DNA of 10,320 nt, from the NCBI GenBank assembly GCA_964535155.1, contig CAZHSR010000030.1, positions 1 to 10,320 of the forward strand. The letters run 5' to 3'. This stretch comes from JAGPFW01 sp964535155 (GTDB taxonomy: Bacteria > Patescibacteriota > WWE3 > UBA101185 > UBA10185). The notes below the pieces were generated by a model, which did not search any database, was not told the DNA's origin, and saw nothing but the letters and a program-made list of their open reading frames with translations. Positions 1 to 4,955 of this stretch are shown here, one piece after another. Both the position numbers and the translations under genes were made by a program. The first letter of the stretch is position 1. Each line of letters begins with the position of its first letter.

Positions 1-15
1 AATAACAGTGTATTC
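1..15 (+). promoter_or_regulatory. Partial promoter/initial transcribed region of small-protein cassette 1
   Basis: The window opens with ATAACAGTGTATTC, which matches the -10 and start region of the promoter at 422-459 at 13 of 14 positions (2-15 against 446-459). The distance to the start codon is also almost equal: 36 nt here and 35 nt there. By analogy this is the -10 and first transcribed bases of the first cassette, with its -35 lying off the window. The hexamer itself (AATAAC) is weaker than the TATAAC of the second copy. Confidence 0.4.
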
Positions 16-42
16 TAGAATATCACATCTTAGGAGGAAAAC

Positions 43-222
43 ATGTTGGCAGTAATTTTTCTTTTGACTGGCCTTTGCGGTTTGTTTTTCACACGCGGCT
101 TTGGTCGCGTTGTCGGAGCAATTTTGGTCATCATCGGCGTCGCATTGCTCATTGGCGTTGGGGCAGAGTTTGTGTCCCTGATCAACGAGACTCTTTCCCC
201 ACTCTATAACTTGGTGGGGTAG
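43..222 (+). CDS. Small hydrophobic membrane protein (59 aa), cassette 1
   Basis: I do not recognise a family. The frame ATG...TAG encodes 59 residues. A TAGGAGGAAAAC ribosome site lies just before the ATG, which fixes the start. Residues 1-16 are hydrophobic, a short TRGFGR hinge follows at 17-22, and residues 23-41 form a second Gly/Val/Ile-rich segment, so the product is probably a two-segment hairpin membrane protein. The tail at 42-59 is amphipathic with one Glu pair. The gene stands alone, with its own promoter block at the window edge and a branched terminator 8 nt after the stop. Cassette 2 (486-635) has the same layout with an unrelated-looking but equally hydrophobic product. The coding call rests on the ribosome site, the frame and this parallel. 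A transcript whose real product is the structured RNA is an alternative. Confidence 0.62.
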   Translation: MLAVIFLLTGLCGLFFTRGFGRVVGAILVIIGVALLIGVGAEFVSLINETLSPLYNLVG

Positions 223-230
223 CTCTCATC

Positions 231-332
231 GGCTCGGAAGCAGTAACCAAACACATGTTTTTGTGTTTCGGTGTGAAACAAGCAAATTTACCTTATTTGC
301 AAATTTCACAACTGCTTCTGGGCCATTTTTTT
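231..332 (+). terminator. Three-way-junction RNA / branched intrinsic terminator 1
   Basis: A long-range stem pairs 231-244 (GGCTCGGAAGCAGT) with 311-324 (ACTGCTTCTGGGCC): 14 consecutive pairs, two of them G-U. It encloses two hairpins. The first is 249-255 with 262-268 (AAACACA/TGTGTTT, 6-nt loop). The second is 272-278 with 304-310 (TGTGAAA/TTTCACA), extended across a 3x3 internal loop by 282-287 with 295-300 (GCAAAT/ATTTGC). All arms together form a Y shape. Seven Ts at 326-332 follow the closing stem, as in an intrinsic terminator. The element starts 8 nt after the 59-aa frame. The branched fold is far more elaborate than termination requires, so a stable 3' RNA or an sRNA is possible. 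Confidence 0.7.
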
Positions 333-421
333 ACCAAAAAAATATTTCTTTAAACTTTTACTTTTGTTTCTACCAAAAACTTGTTTTGTAGATAGGGGTC
401 ATTCCCAACATATGCTATAGG
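333..421. other. AT-rich spacer between cassettes
   Basis: No coding frame is convincing here. A minor hairpin can form at 370-391 (CTAC...GTAG closing, then AAAA/TTTT, one bulged C). The rest is A/T-rich tracts leading into the promoter at 422. Confidence 0.4.
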
Positions 422-450
422 TTGACACGAAGAAACTTTCGCGGTATAAC
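422..450 (+). promoter_or_regulatory. Sigma-70 type promoter of small-protein cassette 2
   Basis: A perfect -35 TTGACA (422-427), a 17-bp spacer and a -10 TATAAC (445-450) drive transcription rightward, with a start expected near 457. This leaves a leader of about 30 nt that carries the ribosome site CTGGAGGT before the ATG at 486. The block ATAACAGTGTA.TC (446-459) is shared with the start of the window. Confidence 0.85.
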
Positions 451-485
451 AGTGTAATCAGAAAACTATTCAACTGGAGGTAGAA

Positions 486-635
486 ATGATTTTTATTGTT
501 ATTTTGTTAGTTTTGGTTGCCCTTGGTTGCATCTCCGCTAATGAGTCTGAGTTTAGACTTTTGGGATGGGCACTTTTGGGATGGGCACTCGCCTTGTTGG
601 TTTACTTTGGAGTGCCTCTCATCGTTGGATTTTAG
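486..635 (+). CDS. Small hydrophobic membrane protein (49 aa), cassette 2
   Basis: No known family is recognised. The 49-aa frame starts at an ATG placed 7 nt after a GGAGG site and downstream of a near-consensus promoter, so expression is well supported. Residues 1-17 are a hydrophobic segment (MIFIVILLVLVALG), residues 18-24 are a polar NESEFR turn, and residues 25-47 form a second hydrophobic segment with two LLGWA copies. This gives a helical-hairpin topology like the 59-aa protein upstream. The doubled LLGWA comes from a recent in-frame 15-bp duplication (557-589), which suggests the second segment tolerates length change. A structured 3' element begins 9 nt after the stop. Confidence 0.68.
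   Translation: MIFIVILLVLVALGCISANESEFRLLGWALLGWALALLVYFGVPLIVGF
557..589 (+). repeat. In-frame 15-bp tandem duplication
   Basis: The unit ACTTTTGGGATGGGC is present twice exactly (557-571, 572-586), and the next three bases continue the copy. It doubles the pentapeptide LLGWA in the second membrane segment of the 49-aa protein and keeps the frame. Confidence 0.9.
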
Positions 636-644
636 GTTAGATTC

Positions 645-732
645 AGGCTTGGTGAGAACATTCTTTTGGGTTATACCCTTTTAGAATGGAAAACATGAAT
701 TTTATGTTTTCATCTCATCGAGCCTTTTGTTT
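645..732 (+). terminator. Three-way-junction RNA / branched terminator 2
   Basis: The closing stem pairs 645-657 (AGGCTTGGTGAGA) with 713-725 (TCTCATCGAGCCT): 13 consecutive pairs, two of them G-U. Inside, hairpin one pairs 659-664 with 683-688 (CATTCT/AGAATG) and, beyond a T-rich internal loop, 668-671 with 675-678 (GGGT/ACCC). Hairpin two pairs 689-696 with 704-711 (GAAAACAT/ATGTTTTC, 7-nt loop). Only A658 and A712 are unpaired at the junction, so the three helices stack tightly. The following T tract (725-732) is interrupted by a G and weaker than in copy 1. A small extra hairpin CTTTTG/CAAAAG lies at 724-739. The fold matches copy 1, but the sequence has no clear similarity. Confidence 0.66.
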
Positions 733-815
733 GCAAAAGAATATTTGAAGCAAAAAACTCTTCGAATTACAAAGGATAATCTTTAATTCCACATAAAAAG
801 TCCTTAAACTTACTT

Positions 816-1610
816 TTAAATTTCCTCAATTCCCCCCAAAATCCCCTCCAACTCCATCCCATCCCCTTCCGATACATCCAAAACAACCAAATTGCTTGTC
901 ACACCTTCCAAAACATAAGTCCTTATGACCCCCTGAAAAATTGCGGTTTTAAACTTTTTATCCCCCAAAACCTTTTCACCACAATTAGAAACCTGTTCCA
1001 GGGAGCAGTTTATAAAGGCGTTAGAATAATTCCCGCCTTTTTCCTCAATAAAAAATACCGCTTTGGTGCCATTGGTAGTGTTTTTTAAAGTCCATTCGGC
1101 AATAGATTCCGCGTTATTTTGTGAAGTGTACGCCTCCCAATCGGAATTGTGCTTAATTAAAAGTCCATTTTTTGCGTAATTTAGGTCTGCTGGGCCTTCT
1201 ATTTTTTCAACTTCCCAGAGGTCGTTATTTCTGGTAAGGAAAACCGTCTTTTCCAAATAGCTATTTACTATAAAAATTCTCACTACTACTTGCGATTTTT
1301 CGGCATTACCAGTGGAATTTACGATTTCATATTTGCTAATAACAGGGTTTGGAATGCCTAAAATTTCCGCTTGTTCCCCCATCGAAAGTTGCTGTAGCCC
1401 TTCCAGATGTTGCTCTACTGCTTTTGTTAAGGGAGATTTTGGTTTATTTGCCGTCTCAACTTCCTTAACTTTTTCTTCACCTCTTTGAGAATAATTTTCA
1501 TACCAAGTCATGCCATTACTTATAAAAAGCGGCAAAAGCCATGCCAAAAGTATTGCAAAGGCCGCTAGAAACAGGATTTTTTTATCTTTTTTGCTTAAAT
1601 TTGTAGACAT
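816..1610 (-). CDS. Membrane-anchored hypothetical protein (264 aa)
   Basis: No family is recognised. I chose the ATG at 1610 (MSTNLSKKDKK) because the upstream ATG at 1637 lies before the likely promoter. A basic N-terminus (KKDKK, 7-11) is followed by one membrane segment at about 12-30 (ILFLAAFAILLAWLLPLFI), then a Lys/Glu-rich linker and an outer domain rich in beta-type stretches. This is the pattern of a signal-anchored, N-in protein. Two cysteines near the C-terminus (in NCSLEQVSNCGEK) could form a disulfide. The gene diverges from the surface-protein gene at 1657 through overlapping promoters, so both may be controlled together at the envelope. It faces the branched terminator of cassette 2, and only a weak AAAAGT/ACTTTTT hairpin lies just after its stop. 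Confidence 0.8.
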   Translation of the reverse strand: MSTNLSKKDKKILFLAAFAILLAWLLPLFISNGMTWYENYSQRGEEKVKEVETANKPKSPLTKAVEQHLEGLQQLSMGEQAEILGIPNPVISKYEIVNSTGNAEKSQVVVRIFIVNSYLEKTVFLTRNNDLWEVEKIEGPADLNYAKNGLLIKHNSDWEAYTSQNNAESIAEWTLKNTTNGTKAVFFIEEKGGNYSNAFINCSLEQVSNCGEKVLGDKKFKTAIFQGVIRTYVLEGVTSNLVVLDVSEGDGMELEGILGGIEEI

Positions 1611-1620
1611 ATTTTTAATG

Positions 1621-1650
1621 TTGACAGTATAAACCAAAATACTCTACACT
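1621..1650 (+). promoter_or_regulatory. Promoter of the surface-protein gene (leaderless)
   Basis: Perfect -35 TTGACA at 1621-1626, 18-bp spacer, -10 TACACT at 1645-1650. The ATG at 1657 starts 6 nt after the -10, where transcription should begin, and there is no Shine-Dalgarno. The mRNA is therefore probably leaderless. Confidence 0.7.
1626..1631 (-). promoter_or_regulatory. -10 element for the leftward gene, overlapping the rightward -35
   Basis: Read on the minus strand, 1631-1626 is TATACT, a good -10, placed 15 nt before the ATG at 1610. No strong -35 is visible. It shares base 1626 with the rightward TTGACA, so polymerase could occupy only one of the two promoters at a time. Confidence 0.5.
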
Positions 1651-1656
1651 AATAAT

Positions 1657-2163
1657 ATGAAAAAAATCTGCCTTTTTTTAATTGCCCTATTAGTAACTTT
1701 AAATTTTTCCTCCGCCCTTGCAGCAAGCTTTACTCTAGATAAAATCGGATCTTTGGATACAGGAGGCAACAGGTATAGCGAATGGTGGTATTCCGCCAAT
1801 TCTGCTACTTTGTCCGGCACCTCAACCGATGCTAGCGCAGTAACCGTCTCTGTTGACGGTGAATCTTCCTCTGCCACAGTAACCGATGGCGCCTGGTCTC
1901 ATGCTATTTCTGGCACCGAATCTAAAGATTATGCTGTTGTGATAAGTGTTGACGGTGACTCCTACGAATTTACTTTGCACATGGGTCAGCTTATGTCTGG
2001 GGCAACTGGAACTACGGGCACAACTGGTGTTTCTGAAACCACACAATCTACCGTTCCTGATACGGGTGTAGCTCAAGTTTTTGCCATTTTTGGTGGTGTT
2101 GTAGCTTTAGCCACTGGATGGTATTTGCTGAGCAATAAGAAGGATTCTGCTTTTTTGGAATAA
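1657..2163 (+). CDS. Secreted surface protein with C-terminal VPDTG sorting-like signal
   Basis: The 168-aa product starts with a classic signal peptide (MKKICLFLIALLVTLNFSSALAA, cleavage likely after residue 22 or 23). The body, about 25-108, is a Ser/Thr/Val-rich beta domain resembling a bacterial Ig-like fold (repeated S-V-D-G-E/D strands). A Thr/Gly-rich linker follows (about 114-131). The C-terminus has VPDTG (133-137), a hydrophobic stretch of about 20 residues and a basic NKK turn: the layout of an LPXTG-type sortase substrate with an altered motif. Sortase recognition is inferred; a plain C-terminal membrane anchor would look much the same. No sortase gene is in the window. Transcription is probably leaderless. 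The gene ends 33 bp from the convergent hicA-like gene, with no clear terminator between them. Confidence 0.82.
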   Translation: MKKICLFLIALLVTLNFSSALAASFTLDKIGSLDTGGNRYSEWWYSANSATLSGTSTDASAVTVSVDGESSSATVTDGAWSHAISGTESKDYAVVISVDGDSYEFTLHMGQLMSGATGTTGTTGVSETTQSTVPDTGVAQVFAIFGGVVALATGWYLLSNKKDSAFLE

Positions 2164-2196
2164 GCTCAACTTCAATTCCACTCCCACTTCAGTTTT

Positions 2197-2499
2197 TCAA
2201 CTATTTGGATGTGGGGTTGCAGAATACCAATCTTCCAGAGTTTTTGTACAGGCAAGAAACTCTTGAAAGTCCTTGCTAGACATCCTCATCTTCTTTTTTA
2301 TTTCTCCTAAGTACCCTGGCCCCAACTCTTTTTGACTATTTGAAATACCTACATGGGATACGATTTTCCCTTTATGTCTTAAAACCCATCGGGAATGGTC
2401 TCCTGTTGTGTGTTCCAATGTCAATTCATTATTAATATTTGCGTTGCCCTTTTTGTCAAACAATTTATCCAATTCTCTTGGCTTAATTGCTCTAATCAT
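2197..2499 (-). CDS. hicA: HicA-like mRNA interferase toxin
   Basis: HicA toxins are small double-stranded-RNA-binding-fold RNases that cleave mRNA through one histidine. This 100-aa product has the family order: MIRAIKPRELDKLF at the N-terminus, GDHSRWVLRH with the candidate catalytic His35, then SHVGISNSQKELGPGYLGEI and the closing KMRMSSKDFQEFL helix. The family's usual GSH is replaced by GDH, so this is a divergent member. I chose the ATG at 2499: it gives the family-typical N-terminus and has a GGGGGAT ribosome-like site 9 nt upstream. A longer start at 2541 would add 14 unfamiliar residues. The start overlaps the end of the HicB-like gene by 8 bp, as in many hicBA pairs with the antitoxin first. 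Confidence 0.75.
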   Translation of the reverse strand: MIRAIKPRELDKLFDKKGNANINNELTLEHTTGDHSRWVLRHKGKIVSHVGISNSQKELGPGYLGEIKKKMRMSSKDFQEFLACTKTLEDWYSATPHPNS

Positions 2500-2869
2500 T
2501 TTGAATGATCCCCCGCAGATGTTCCCAGATTCTGAGTTCATTTCCCTCTAAATCGGAAGCATTATTTTTGTAAAAATTGTATAAGTCAATAATTGCTCTT
2601 TTAAGGTTATCTAGTGCTTCATATTTTGATACACCCTGTTCATATACCTCTAAATCTTCCGCGGATACAACAAAGCACTCTGGGGACTCTTCTTGTACCA
2701 ATACAGGTAATACAGTTGAAAGTTTGTAGTCTGTATTTCTCAGATCATTAATAAAAGTTGTGTATGGAACGGGAGTGGGAATAATATATGGTAGCCCAAA
2801 CCATTCCATTGGCGTGCCTTGCAATGTTTGTGTATTTTCAGGTTGTGATGTAAATAGACTGTCATTCAT
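2492..2869 (-). CDS. hicB: HicB-like antitoxin with N-terminal extension
   Basis: HicB antitoxins fold as a partial RNase H-like domain that caps HicA. In this 125-aa product the domain spans about 48-105: KLSTVLPVLVQEESPECFVVSAEDLEVYEQGVSKYEALDN... follows the family pattern of a beta hairpin with an acidic EES turn, a strand (FVVSAEDLEV), then the G-x-S-x-x-E-A-L-x-N-L helix. Residues 1-45 (PENTQTLQGTPMEWFGLPY...) are not part of the usual domain and may contact the upstream partner or DNA. No C-terminal ribbon-helix-helix is obvious. The gene starts in an ATGAATGA overlap with the DUF6941-like gene and runs into the hicA-like gene, so all three are translationally coupled. Confidence 0.72.
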   Translation of the reverse strand: MNDSLFTSQPENTQTLQGTPMEWFGLPYIIPTPVPYTTFINDLRNTDYKLSTVLPVLVQEESPECFVVSAEDLEVYEQGVSKYEALDNLKRAIIDLYNFYKNNASDLEGNELRIWEHLRGIIQND

Positions 2870-3263
2870 CTTTATTTTTCTTTCTAATTTCTATACTTGT
2901 TTTTCCCACTAGATTATCGTCAAAATAGATCTCAAAAACGAATGTTCCAAAGTCATTAAAGACATAATTACCTAGTGTAACAACCAAACCTAGAGTCTTA
3001 CCATCGTCCTTAACCTTAACGAAATCCTTTAAAGTGTTTATTGAGCTATACGATTCGTCCTTTTCGTACTTTCCTTTTATTGCGACACTGTACGATTTAT
3101 TTTTCTCATCTGTAATAAATCTTCCCACTAAAGTCAACTTCTGCATTGTTATGGGGATATTATCAGTATTTATATGTTCTACTAGATTAATCAAACTAGG
3201 TAAATTATGTTGTCCCAATATAAAGTTTTCACAAATGACTATATAGTCTTTTTGTATATTCAT
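2862..3263 (-). CDS. DUF6941-like protein, first gene of a hicBA operon
   Basis: The 133-aa product resembles the uncharacterised DUF6941 family: KDYIVICENFILGQHNLPSL near the N-terminus, a loop with INTDNIPITMQKLTLVGRF, then alternating beta strands ending in FVFEIYFDDNLVGKTSIEI. The predicted fold is an all-beta sandwich with a charged tail (RKKNKDE). Function is unknown. Its place is telling: it leads the operon, overlaps the antitoxin by 8 bp and shares the extended -10 promoter. It may be a third, sensor-like component of the toxin-antitoxin module. This is inference, and a chance association is possible. No ribosome site precedes the ATG, which lies 6 nt after the -10 (leaderless). Confidence 0.65.
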   Translation of the reverse strand: MNIQKDYIVICENFILGQHNLPSLINLVEHINTDNIPITMQKLTLVGRFITDEKNKSYSVAIKGKYEKDESYSSINTLKDFVKVKDDGKTLGLVVTLGNYVFNDFGTFVFEIYFDDNLVGKTSIEIRKKNKDE

Positions 3264-3269
3264 ACTCTG

Positions 3270-3278
3270 ATTATATCA
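3270..3278 (-). promoter_or_regulatory. Extended -10 promoter of the DUF6941-hicB-hicA operon
   Basis: Minus strand reads TGATATAAT (3278 to 3270), a consensus extended -10. No good -35 is seen 16-18 bp upstream, as is common for extended -10 promoters. The hexamer ends 6 nt before the ATG at 3263, pointing to a leaderless transcript. Confidence 0.72.
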
Positions 3279-3506
3279 TTTAGAACTAGTAATGATCTGA
3301 ACCTAAATATTTATACCAGTTTAAATTAATTAAAGGAATATGTAATATTCTATTTTAAATAGAATTTATATGAGTTTTAAGGGGTTTTAGGAGGAGAAAA
3401 CTAATATAAAAGTTGTTGTTGAAGGAATAAATTGGGTCTATTTAGAATAGAATTTTGCTTTGTGAAACAATTTATTTTTCCTAGTTTTTAAAATTTAAGG
3501 ACAAAC
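3279..3506. other. AT-rich intergenic region with inverted repeats, no gene
   Basis: No convincing frame is present on either strand. A perfect 9-bp-arm palindrome lies at 3347-3365 (ATTCTATTT-T-AAATAGAAT), and a related weaker one at 3437-3451 (TCTATT-TAG-AATAGA). The 12-mer TCTATTTAGAAT in the latter recurs at 4903-4914, on the other side of the metalloprotease gene. A strong ribosome-like site, TAGGAGGAGAAAAC (3388-3401), is followed by no start codon, only a 14-codon frame beginning ATA, so a decayed small gene is possible. Confidence 0.45.
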
Positions 3507-3530
3507 AAAAAACCTCCGCATAAGCGAAGG
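3507..3530 (-). terminator. Intrinsic terminator downstream of the metalloprotease gene
   Basis: On the minus strand CCTTCGC, a TTAT loop and GCGGAGG form a stem of seven positions with one mismatch, followed by six Ts (3512-3507). It lies 126 nt past the stop of the leftward 390-aa gene. A second perfect hairpin, CACTAAC-AAA-GTTAGTG, sits at 3544-3560 between the stop and this terminator. The plus-strand side also has a short T run (CTTTTCT), so weak bidirectional action is possible. Confidence 0.72.
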
Positions 3531-3543
3531 CTTTTCTAGCCAA

Positions 3544-3560
3544 CACTAACAAAGTTAGTG
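3544..3560. repeat. Perfect 7-bp inverted repeat (hairpin)
   Basis: CACTAAC (3544-3550) and GTTAGTG (3554-3560) flank an AAA loop. In the leftward transcript it precedes the terminator at 3507-3530 and could act as a 3'-end stabiliser. It has no T tract of its own. Confidence 0.5.
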
Positions 3561-3656
3561 AGGTCTTGACATAGGTACATTTTATCTCAAATACTTCCCG
3601 ATCTCAAATAAATAAAGGTTATGTAATTTTAAACTCTCGTATTTATTGAACGTAAG

Positions 3657-4829
3657 TTACCCCTGATTATTGGTTTGGTGATATAAGTATACAAATTTCG
3701 CCATTTGATTAAAATCTGGAGAACAGGCAATTAGCATACCTAATTCCTTATTCTTCTCCATTAGATCATATCCCAGACCTCGATATACTCTTTTAAATAA
3801 ATCCCAATCTTTCCTAAGTTTCGATGCCGTTGGTCCTATGGCGTACTCTAGATAACTTTCACCCTTTGGTCCAAAAATAATACTTTCGATTGTTATACCT
3901 TTGGATTGTTGTGAATGCCTTAGGTCATCTAAACTTCCTGATGGGGCTAGTCTATCTTCGGGTGGTATTGTAGGCGCAAAGGTGGGTTTAAAGTCACCTT
4001 CGATTAAATAGCTCTTCAATTCATCTCTACCTCTTAGAAAGAGTTTATATTCCGAATCAGCACCATATCGGTTGTCCCTCCTTGGTATCACCTCTTTTTT
4101 TTCAGCAAAGATCTCTAGATCAACCACAGCATCGTATAGATAGTGAAGGTATTCATGGGTTATTGTATCCTCAGTTGGTTGTCCCTTGAGTATTATTACC
4201 CTCCCTTTGTACAAATCCCCTATGTTTATTTTAGTATCCTTGGGAATAAAACTACCTGCCCGATTTTGTCTGAAATCATCCTCACTTTCCAGTAACAGCT
4301 TCCTTTGAGTAGCCAAATCTGTTGTCGTTAATAATACAACTCCTGGGCAGGTAAGCGTGTCTACTTTGATTCCCTCGGCAAGTTTCGCTAGCTGATCGTT
4401 GGTATATTCCTCACCATAAATTTCTCTTAGGATTTGATAAGATGTTTTATCCTTGACTTGCTCTTCAAGCCCATGTATTTGAGAAATAAGACTTTCCTCG
4501 AAAGAAGTCGCCATTGTACTCTGTATACCGCTGAATGGTAGTGTATCCTCTGTTCCAGGGATACATTTGGTGCGAATATTTGCGATGTATTGCCCTTTTT
4601 CATCAACACTCAGCCCCTCTGTCAGCATTATTTCTGCAGCCTCTGTTAGCATTTTAGAAAACCCTAGTACATATACATATTCAATAACATCTCTTTTTGT
4701 TAATTCTATGCCGAACTCTCTATTAAAACTTTCAAAACCACCCTTATTGGTGTATTCAACCAAACTTTTAAGGTGTTCCCTTGGAGATAGATTAGTATCC
4801 TGTGTAAATTCTTCTGAAAATGTTGTCAT
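3657..4829 (-). CDS. Cytoplasmic HExxH putative zinc metalloprotease (390 aa)
   Basis: I do not recognise the family, but HEYLH at 225-229 (in TITHEYLHYLYD) is a textbook HExxH zinc site followed by a hydrophobic helix. The third ligand could be Glu270 in GRDELKSYLIEG, 41 residues on, giving a gluzincin-like H-H-E set. Residues 1-155 look helical and charged, 156-220 carry strands (VDTLTCPGVVLLTT, GRVIILKG) leading to the active-site helix, and the C-terminal 100 residues are mixed. No signal peptide or membrane segment is seen, so it acts in the cytoplasm unless exported unusually. It is a single-gene unit with its own promoter and terminator. The ATG lies 7 nt after the -10 and has no Shine-Dalgarno. 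Substrate unknown. Confidence 0.8.
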   Translation of the reverse strand: MTTFSEEFTQDTNLSPREHLKSLVEYTNKGGFESFNREFGIELTKRDVIEYVYVLGFSKMLTEAAEIMLTEGLSVDEKGQYIANIRTKCIPGTEDTLPFSGIQSTMATSFEESLISQIHGLEEQVKDKTSYQILREIYGEEYTNDQLAKLAEGIKVDTLTCPGVVLLTTTDLATQRKLLLESEDDFRQNRAGSFIPKDTKINIGDLYKGRVIILKGQPTEDTITHEYLHYLYDAVVDLEIFAEKKEVIPRRDNRYGADSEYKLFLRGRDELKSYLIEGDFKPTFAPTIPPEDRLAPSGSLDDLRHSQQSKGITIESIIFGPKGESYLEYAIGPTASKLRKDWDLFKRVYRGLGYDLMEKNKELGMLIACSPDFNQMAKFVYLYHQTNNQG

Positions 4830-4836
4830 GGATTAA

Positions 4837-4865
4837 ATTGTAGCAATGAAGGCATTTATCCACAA
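4837..4865 (-). promoter_or_regulatory. Promoter of the HExxH gene (leaderless)
   Basis: Minus strand: -35 TTGTGG (4865-4860), 17-bp spacer, extended -10 TGC-TACAAT (4845-4837). The ATG at 4829 begins 7 nt beyond the hexamer, so transcription and translation should start at the same place. Confidence 0.72.
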
Positions 4866-4937
4866 ACTCTTTATAAAAGATTTGTAGTGGGTATGGTCAA
4901 AATCTATTTAGAATTAGAATAAAGTTTTCTATAAATT

Positions 4938-4952
4938 AAGCGGTTTCCGCTT
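4938..4952 (-). terminator. Short hairpin after the aldolase-like gene
   Basis: AAGCGG (4938-4943) and CCGCTT (4947-4952) pair across a 3-nt loop, 3 nt beyond the stop of the leftward gene. The minus-strand sequence after it is AATTTATAG, a weak U tract, so termination may be partial. Confidence 0.5.
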
Positions 4953-4955
4953 TAG

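Noticed and set aside
1822..2076. Minus-strand open frame opposite the surface protein
   Set aside because: It is a shadow of the Ser/Thr-rich gene, with no ribosome site and an Arg/Cys-rich product.
2197..2864. Recoded TGA (Gracilibacteria/Absconditabacteria-type code)
   Set aside because: TGA ends the HicA-like and DUF6941-like frames at family-typical lengths and is absent inside the good genes, so the standard code fits.
3566..3571. TTGACA on the plus strand as a promoter
   Set aside because: No -10 hexamer is found at 16-18 bp and no gene follows on that strand.
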